Positions 7,306-11,351 of a DNA stretch of 11,351 nucleotides are shown here, in pieces (the first letter of the stretch is position 1; every line of letters starts with the position of its first letter). The position numbers and the translations under genes are program-made. Location of the stretch: assembly GCA_021325695.1 (NCBI GenBank), contig JAJTCR010000017.1, forward strand, positions 1 to 11,351. Direction: 5' to 3'. The notes beneath the pieces are model-generated. The model was not told where the DNA came from, ran no database searches, and was given only the letters and a program-made list of their open reading frames with translations. This stretch comes from Steroidobacteraceae bacterium (lineage in GTDB: Bacteria; Pseudomonadota; Gammaproteobacteria; Steroidobacterales; Steroidobacteraceae).

Positions 7306-8616
7306 ATGATCCAGTCGCTTCGTCCCAAGCTGTTCGTGCCGATTGCGCTGCTCGCAGCCGCGCCCGGAGTAGCCGCGGTCGATGACGCGGCGATCGAGGC
7401 CGCCACGACGTCGGTCGTGCCACAGGTGGTGACCTGGCGCCGCGACTTCCACCAGAATCCGGAACTCAGCAATCGCGAGGTGCGCACCTCCAGAATCGTC
7501 GCGGAAGCGCTGCGCAAGATGGGTCTCCAGGTGAGGACCGGTATCGCCCACACCGGTGTCGTCGCCGTGCTCGAGGGCGGCAGGCCGGGCCCGACGATCG
7601 CACTGCGCGCCGACATGGACGCGTTGCCCGTGACCGAACAGGTGGACGTGCCGTTCAAGTCGGTCGCGACGGCGGAGTACCGCGGCGAAAAAGTCGGCGT
7701 GATGCACGCGTGCGGCCACGACGCGCACACCGCGATCCTGCTCGGGACCGCACGGGTGCTCGCGGGAATGCGTGAGCAGCTTCCCGGCGTCGTGATGTTC
7801 GTGTTCCAGCCCGCCGAGGAAGGCGCGCCCGAGGGCGAGCGCGGCGGCGCGAAGCTGATGATCGACGAAGGCCTCTTTGCCACGACGAAGCCGGAGGCGA
7901 TGTTCGGCCTGCACGTGTTCTCGACGCTCAATGCAGGCCACGTCGGCTACCGGACGGGACCGCTGATGGCCGCATCCGACAGCTTCCGCATCGTGGTCAC
8001 GGGCCGGCAGACGCACGGCGCGCGGCCGTGGGGCGGCGTCGACCCGATCGTCACGGCCTCGCAGATCGTCATGGCACTGCAGACGATCGTCGCGCGGCAG
8101 GTCGACATCACGCAGTACCCGGCGATCGTCTCGGTGGGTGCGATCAAGGGCGGCATCCGCAACAACATCATCCCGGACTCGGTCGAGATGGTGGGCACGT
8201 TCCGCACGTTCGACCCCAAGGTCCGCGAGCAGGTGATCGAGCGCATAAAGCGCATCGCGACCGACACGGCCACCGCGGCGGGCGCGACCGCCACGTTCGC
8301 ACTCGGTCCCGACCCGAACCCGGTCGTCGTGAACGAGGCGGCGCTCACGCAGCGTGCGGTGGCCACCCTCGAGCGCGTCGCCGGCAAGGATCACGTCGAG
8401 CTGATGCCGTACCTGACGGTCTCCGAGGATTTTGCCTACTACGGGCAGCAGGTGCCGTCGTTCTTCTACTTCGTCGGTTCGACCCCTCAGGGCCAGGACG
8501 CGGTGACCGCGCCCAGCAACCACTCGCCGAAGTTCTTCCTCGACGAGGGCGCGCTGCCGTTGGGGGTGCGGACCCTGACAGCTCTGGCGCTCGACTACCT
8601 GCAAGGCAAGCAGTAA
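7306..8616 (+). CDS. M20 family metallo-amidohydrolase, secreted
   Basis: A 436-residue zinc-type aminoacylase/carboxypeptidase of subfamily M20D (hippurate hydrolase, AbgB and N-acyl amino acid hydrolase relatives), which splits amide bonds of N-acyl amino acids or similar. The N-terminus (MIQSLRPKLFVPIALLAAAP, then GVAA) is a good signal peptide, so the enzyme should be periplasmic. Visible hallmarks: RDFHQNPELS (46-55), RADMDALPV (101-109), and HACGHD (134-139) with metal ligands Cys136 and His138. These are followed by FQPAEEG (167-173; Glu171 catalytic base, Glu172 ligand), GLHV (His203), QTHGARPW (235-242) in the dimerisation domain, IKGGIRNNIIPDSVEM (280-295), and the C-terminal ligand His406 in NHSPKFFLDE. 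No residue seems missing. ATG 7306 has no clear ribosome-binding site. An in-frame ATG at 7231 would add a cysteine-rich 25-residue lead, but would abut the divergent GGT start with no promoter space. Confidence 0.95.
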   Translation: MIQSLRPKLFVPIALLAAAPGVAAVDDAAIEAATTSVVPQVVTWRRDFHQNPELSNREVRTSRIVAEALRKMGLQVRTGIAHTGVVAVLEGGRPGPTIALRADMDALPVTEQVDVPFKSVATAEYRGEKVGVMHACGHDAHTAILLGTARVLAGMREQLPGVVMFVFQPAEEGAPEGERGGAKLMIDEGLFATTKPEAMFGLHVFSTLNAGHVGYRTGPLMAASDSFRIVVTGRQTHGARPWGGVDPIVTASQIVMALQTIVARQVDITQYPAIVSVGAIKGGIRNNIIPDSVEMVGTFRTFDPKVREQVIERIKRIATDTATAAGATATFALGPDPNPVVVNEAALTQRAVATLERVAGKDHVELMPYLTVSEDFAYYGQQVPSFFYFVGSTPQGQDAVTAPSNHSPKFFLDEGALPLGVRTLTALALDYLQGKQ

Positions 8617-8679
8617 ACGGGTACCGGTGCCCGGCAGGGTCCGCCTCGGCCGGTTACCGCGCGGCGCTGGACCGCGCAG
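8617..8679. terminator. Possible bidirectional terminator between convergent genes
   Basis: The M20 and crotonase genes converge with 63 bases between stops. At 8618-8633 there is a near-palindrome (CGGGTA, CCGG loop, TGCCCG, one G-U pair), and a longer imperfect pairing is possible between GGTACCGG (8620-8627) and CCGGTTACC (8650-8658). The strong GC stems suit a shared terminator, but neither direction has a U-tract, so this is tentative. Confidence 0.3.
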
Positions 8680-9471
8680 TCAGACGCCCGTCCCGCCCCG
8701 GCCGGCGCCCGCGACGAACCGCGCCGCGCCACGGGCGGACTCCCCGGTCCGCAGCACTGCAAAACCGCTTTCGAATTCCCGCGCCAGCGCCGCGCCGGCG
8801 GGCAGGCTCCATTGCGCGAGCGCAGAGCCGCGGTCGGCACGCAGGCAGCCCTGCGGGAACGCGGCGATGTCGCGCGCCAGTTGTTCCGCGGCCGCGCGCG
8901 AAGCCCCGCGCGGCACGACGCGGTTGGCGAGCCCGATCGACAACGCTTCCTCGGCGCCCACGGCGCGGCCGGTGAGGATCATGTCCATCGCGCGGCCCGC
9001 GCCGACCACGCGCGGCAGTCGGACCGTGCCGCCGTCGATCAGGGGCACCCCCCACCGCCGGCAGAAGACGCCGAACGTCGCGTCCGCCTCCGCCACCCGC
9101 AGGTCGCACCAGAGCGCGAGTTCGAGCCCGCCCGCGACGGCGTGTCCCGCCACGGCCGCGATCACGGGCTTGTCGAGTTCCATGCGCGTCGGACCCATCG
9201 GACCGAACGCATCGTGCGGCGAGCCGTCCGGCGGCCGCAGTCGCGTCACGTCCCAGCCCTGCGCGACGGCCTGCAGGTCGGCGCCCGCGCAGAACGTGCC
9301 GCCGGCGCCCCACAGCACCATCGCGTGAATGTCGGCCTCGGCATTCAGGGTGCTGAACGCCGCCGCGAGGTCGGCCGCGGTGGCCGGGTCGACCGCGTTG
9401 CGCACGGCGGGCCGGTCGAGGATCACCGTGGCGACGGGTCCGGCCCGTTCCACGCGGACGGCGTCTGGCAT
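8680..9471 (-). CDS. Crotonase-fold (enoyl-CoA hydratase/isomerase family) protein
   Basis: A 263-residue cytoplasmic CoA-binding enzyme of the crotonase superfamily. Oxyanion-hole elements are GGTFCAGADL (57-66) and AVAGHAVAGGLELALWCDLRVA (106-127); the latter includes Glu117, matching the first catalytic glutamate of hydratases (rat Glu144). At the second catalytic glutamate position (rat Glu164, in the usual FGxPE stretch) this protein reads TFGVFCRRWGVPLIDGGTVRLPR (132-154), with Cys137 in place of Glu. This FCRRWGVPLIDGGT signature marks a distinct, widespread subfamily usually annotated only as enoyl-CoA hydratase. Classic syn-hydration is therefore doubtful, and isomerase, decarboxylase or hydrolase chemistry is possible. 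ATG 9471 has a GGAG ribosome-binding site 6 bases upstream. Monocistronic by layout: convergent with the M20 gene and divergent from the sigma operon. Confidence 0.93.
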   Translation of the reverse strand: MPDAVRVERAGPVATVILDRPAVRNAVDPATAADLAAAFSTLNAEADIHAMVLWGAGGTFCAGADLQAVAQGWDVTRLRPPDGSPHDAFGPMGPTRMELDKPVIAAVAGHAVAGGLELALWCDLRVAEADATFGVFCRRWGVPLIDGGTVRLPRVVGAGRAMDMILTGRAVGAEEALSIGLANRVVPRGASRAAAEQLARDIAAFPQGCLRADRGSALAQWSLPAGAALAREFESGFAVLRTGESARGAARFVAGAGRGGTGV

Positions 9472-9490
9472 GGATTGCTCCGGGGTGGTC

Positions 9491-9518
9491 AAACCTTTTG
9501 CACCGCCGGCGCATCTGT
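9491..9518 (+). promoter_or_regulatory. Candidate ECF-type promoter for the sigma operon
   Basis: AAACCTTT (9491-9498) resembles the AAC-containing -35 box used by ECF sigma factors, and CATCTGT (9512-9518) resembles their CGTCT-type -10 box, with 17 bases between the AACC and ATCT cores. AT-rich bases stand out in a GC-rich 136-base divergent gap. If used by the sigma factor encoded just downstream, it would be autoregulatory. Transcription would start near 9523, giving a leader of about 85 bases to TTG 9608. Confidence 0.4.
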
Positions 9519-9607
9519 ACCTGCGAGGGCAATGCGTGAGCCGGCTGGCGGCCTGTGTAGGATGCCCCACCCGGACGCGGGGTGCGAACGGGCATGCGAG
9601 GTGGGTC

Positions 9608-10207
9608 TTGCCGAAGGGCGAGGAGGTCGTCGATGAACTGCAGCGTGCGCGGGATGCGGCCGAGGAACGTCGGCTCGTCGCGGCTGCCGTCGAGGGCTCC
9701 ACGCCGGCGTTCGAGGCCCTGTATCGCCGGCACGTCGGGCGCATTCACGCGCTGTGCCTGCGCATGACGGGCCACGTCGCCACGGCCGAGGACTGCACCC
9801 AGGAGGCATTCGTGCAGGCCTGGCGTCACCTGCCGCGCTTCGAGACGCGCAGCGCCTTCGGCACGTGGTTGCACCGGATCGCCGTGAATGCCGTGCTGCA
9901 ACACGCAAGGCGCCGCCGCGAGACGCTGGGCAGCGAGGATTCGGTCGAGCGCGAGGTGGCCGACGTGATGGCGGACCATGCCGCCTCCGACCCCGCCCGC
10001 AGTCGCGACCTCGAGTCGGCGATCGCGAGCCTGCCGCCCGGCGCCCGACAGGTGCTCGTGCTGGTGGGGGTATACGGCCACTCGCACGAGGAGGCTGCCG
10101 GGATGCTCGGCATCGCGGTCGGCACCTGCAAGGCTCAGCTGCATCGGGCCCGCGCGCTGCTCGGTGCGCGGCTCGAGGCACGGGAGACGCACCATGAACG
10201 GCACTGA
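9608..10207 (+). CDS. ECF (sigma-70 family, RpoE-like) RNA polymerase sigma factor
   Basis: A 199-residue alternative sigma factor. Region 2 covers about residues 34-104: FEALYRRHVGRIHALCLRMTG, AEDCTQEAFVQAWRHL (60-75) for core binding, then FGTWLHRIAVNAVLQHARRR for -10 recognition. A linker of about 35 residues follows, then region 4 (about 139-190: SLPPGARQVLVLVGVYGHSHEEAA, then MLGIAVGTCKAQLHRAR as the helix-turn-helix that reads the -35). The frame has no ATG near the domain. TTG 9608 has a GAGG site 6 bases upstream and gives a normal length. GTG 9536 also has a GAGGG site 6 bases upstream and would add 24 residues including CVGC, but would lie only about 14 bases from the proposed transcription start. 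The stop overlaps the anti-sigma start by 14 bases, so the two are translationally linked. Likely controlled by that anti-sigma protein. Confidence 0.93.
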   Translation: MPKGEEVVDELQRARDAAEERRLVAAAVEGSTPAFEALYRRHVGRIHALCLRMTGHVATAEDCTQEAFVQAWRHLPRFETRSAFGTWLHRIAVNAVLQHARRRRETLGSEDSVEREVADVMADHAASDPARSRDLESAIASLPPGARQVLVLVGVYGHSHEEAAGMLGIAVGTCKAQLHRARALLGARLEARETHHERH

Positions 10208-10821
10208 GCGGGGCGACGAGGACGGGCGGCTCGACGCGGAGCTGCGCGGCCTGTCGCGCATCACGATCGAACCGGAACGCGACCTGTGGCCGGGCATTGC
10301 CGCCCAGCTCGAGCCGCGGAGCGTGCCGGGGACGACGCGACGGCGCCCGGCGTGGCTCTGGCAGGCCGCGGCGGCGGTGGTGCTCGTCGCAGGATCGTCG
10401 CTGCTCACCGCAACGTTGCTGGACAACGAGCGCGGCGAGGGCACCATGGCGGCCGCGCCCACGGTGGTGCCCGCCCCGGCAGCGACGCCGGGCGCCATGG
10501 CGATGCCGGCGGCCTTCGGGCCGGGTGCAAGACTCGACCCCGAGTACCTCGCGGCACGCCGTCAACTCACGGCAGTGCTCGAGACGCGCATGGCGAACCT
10601 GCCGTCGTCGACGCGCGCGAAGCTCGAGGTGAACCTCGCCGAGATGCGCCGCGCGGCGGAACAGATCAACGCGGCCCTCGGCGAGCAACCCGGGGATCCG
10701 CTGCTCGAGGAGTTGCTGTTGAAGACATACCAGGACGAGCTCGCGGTGCTCGCCAACGTGAACCAGCTGACCAACGCCCTGGCCGGTACTGCCGGCGGGA
10801 AGGCGGACGCGGAGAGGATGA
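10194..10821 (+). CDS. Anti-sigma-like single-pass membrane protein, no stop codon, 3' end abnormal
   Basis: ATG 10194, with GGAG 7 bases upstream, starts a protein of at least 210 recognisable residues. The N-terminal cytoplasmic part contains RDLWPGIAAQLEPR (29-42), a motif seen in anti-sigma partners of ECF sigma factors in Xanthomonadales-type bacteria. It has no HxxxCxxC zinc motif and in fact no cysteine. One membrane helix (about 54-76) is followed by an Ala/Pro-rich linker (85-112) and a helical, coiled-coil-like periplasmic part (115-196) including LLEELLLKTYQDELAVLANVNQLTNAL (170-196). Such proteins hold the sigma factor at the membrane. Coding character ends near residue 210 (base 10823), but the frame has no stop and stays open to the window end, where the neighbouring frame clearly encodes a DUF4097-like domain. 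The true C-terminus is therefore missing or fused. Confidence 0.8.
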
Positions 10822-11351
10822 AGTCTGGGCGACGGTACCGAGACGCTCGAATTCACGAAGGCCGACAAGCTCACGCGCGTGAAGGTGGTCGTGCCGAAGC
10901 GATCGTACAACGTCGACGACACCGACCTGGTCGTCAAGGTGCCGGCGGGCAGCGTGCTGTCCGTCAACACCGTGAGCGCCGACGTCAGCGTGCAGGGCGT
11001 GCGGGGTGCGCAGCGGCTGCAGGCCGTGAGCGGCGACGTCCGCACGGAGGCGAGCGGCGAGGACGTCGAGTGCCGGACCGTGAGCGGCGACGTCACGATC
11101 GACGGCTCCGGCCAGAAGGGACTCGTCTCGATCACCACCGTGAGCGGCGACGCCACGGCGACGCGCGTCGCGGGCGAGGTCAACGGCAACACCGTGAGCG
11201 GCTCCTTCAACTTCGGGGCGGGCGAGGTCACGCGGTCCCGGCTGCGGTCCACGAGTGGCGATCTCACGCTGACCGGCCAGCTCGCGCCGGATGCGCGCGT
11301 CGACGCCGAGAGCATCAGCGGCGACGTCCGGCTGGACCTGGTAGGGAAGGT
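10822..11351 (+). pseudogene. DUF4097-type beta-strand repeat protein, N-terminus missing, runs off window
   Basis: About 176 codons in the frame +1 to the anti-sigma encode SLGDGTETLEF followed by a strand-repeat domain. Seven copies of an x-V-S-G/A-D type motif start at 10969, 11023, 11077, 11137, 11191, 11248 and 11311, spaced 18 to 21 residues (TVSAD, AVSGD, TVSGD, TVSGD, TVSGS, STSGD, SISGD). This is the pattern of DUF4097/adhesin-like periplasmic beta-solenoid proteins, which often follow ECF sigma/anti-sigma pairs. Homologues have a signal peptide and 40-60 more residues before SLGDG. Here a TGA (10819-10821) in this frame directly precedes the Ser codon and no start exists upstream. 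The first usable start is GTG 10879, inside the domain and without a good ribosome-binding site. The gene is thus 5'-truncated by deletion, or joined to the anti-sigma through a frameshift. The 3' end lies outside the window. Confidence 0.7.
10966..11331 (+). repeat. Tandem degenerate repeat encoding TVSGD motifs
   Basis: The core ACCGTGAGCGGCGACG, exact or with few changes, recurs about every 54-63 bases inside the DUF4097-like gene (11077 and 11137 exact; 10969, 11023, 11191, 11248 and 11311 variant). It reflects one beta-strand turn per repeat. Because DNA-level identity between copies is high, slippage or repeat collapse in an assembly is possible here. Confidence 0.7.

Noticed and set aside
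6063..7385. Plus-strand open frame of about 440 codons opposite the GGT gene
   Set aside because: Antisense shadow; the minus strand has unmistakable GGT-family motifs.
6412..8604. Minus-strand open frame of about 730 codons across the M20 gene and the GGT start
   Set aside because: It crosses two well-supported genes out of frame and has Arg/Asp/His-rich antisense composition.
10810..10826. Programmed +1 frameshift between the anti-sigma and DUF4097 frames
   Set aside because: The zero frame has no stop or evident slippery codon at the junction, and the missing DUF4097 N-terminus is better explained by a deletion.
9489..11315. Minus-strand open frame of about 608 codons opposite the sigma operon
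   Set aside because: Its Ser/Thr/Pro-rich first part is the antisense of the TVSGD repeats, and the remainder is antisense to the sigma and anti-sigma genes.
10966..11331. Regular short repeats considered as a CRISPR array or a non-coding tandem repeat
   Set aside because: The copies are codon-periodic, diverge at third positions and encode the TVSGD strand motif; there are no unique spacers of uniform length.

Overview
The window is about 11.3 kb of very GC-rich, gene-dense bacterial chromosome. Gene content, the Gram-negative style of the signal peptides, and an ECF sigma factor followed by an anti-sigma factor with an RDLWPGI motif all point to a gammaproteobacterium close to Xanthomonadales/Lysobacterales or Steroidobacterales. 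That placement is inference from protein style; there is no marker gene here. I see no tRNA, rRNA, CRISPR array, insertion sequence, phage gene or attachment site.

Layout. Minus strand 1-821: the 5' part of GTP cyclohydrolase I (folE, cut by the window edge), preceded by a small rhomboid-family gene. Plus strand 891-4346: a secreted S33/TAP-like alpha/beta hydrolase, then a NatA-type ABC ATPase and a NatB-type ABC-2 permease. The ATPase and permease are coupled through a GTGA overlap, and the hydrolase should abut the ATPase. Minus strand 4316-5095: a membrane-anchored SGNH/GDSL hydrolase whose 3' end overlaps the permease. At 5292-7232 (minus) and 7306-8616 (plus) lie two divergent secreted enzymes, a gamma-glutamyltransferase-family protein and an M20 metallo-amidohydrolase. 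Minus strand 8680-9471: a crotonase-fold protein. Plus strand 9608 to the window end: an ECF sigma factor, a single-pass anti-sigma-like protein, and a DUF4097-type beta-strand-repeat protein that runs off the window.

Functional themes. The hydrolase-NatAB cluster looks like export with a periplasmic peptidase-like partner. The GGT/M20 pair looks like periplasmic breakdown of gamma-glutamyl or N-acyl amino compounds. The last three genes look like a cell-envelope stress module in which membrane anti-sigma and periplasmic beta-repeat parts follow the sigma factor.

Most striking are three structural oddities. The rhomboid has lost a block of sequence and its catalytic serine at what looks like one precise in-frame breakpoint. 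The anti-sigma gene has no stop and joins, at a frame-incompatible junction, to a DUF4097 gene without its N-terminus. The alpha/beta hydrolase has no stop where homologues should end, and its frame stays open about 610 bases into the ABC ATPase gene. They may be real gene decay or rearrangement, or deletions and errors in the assembly. I see no clearly new defence or mobile system.
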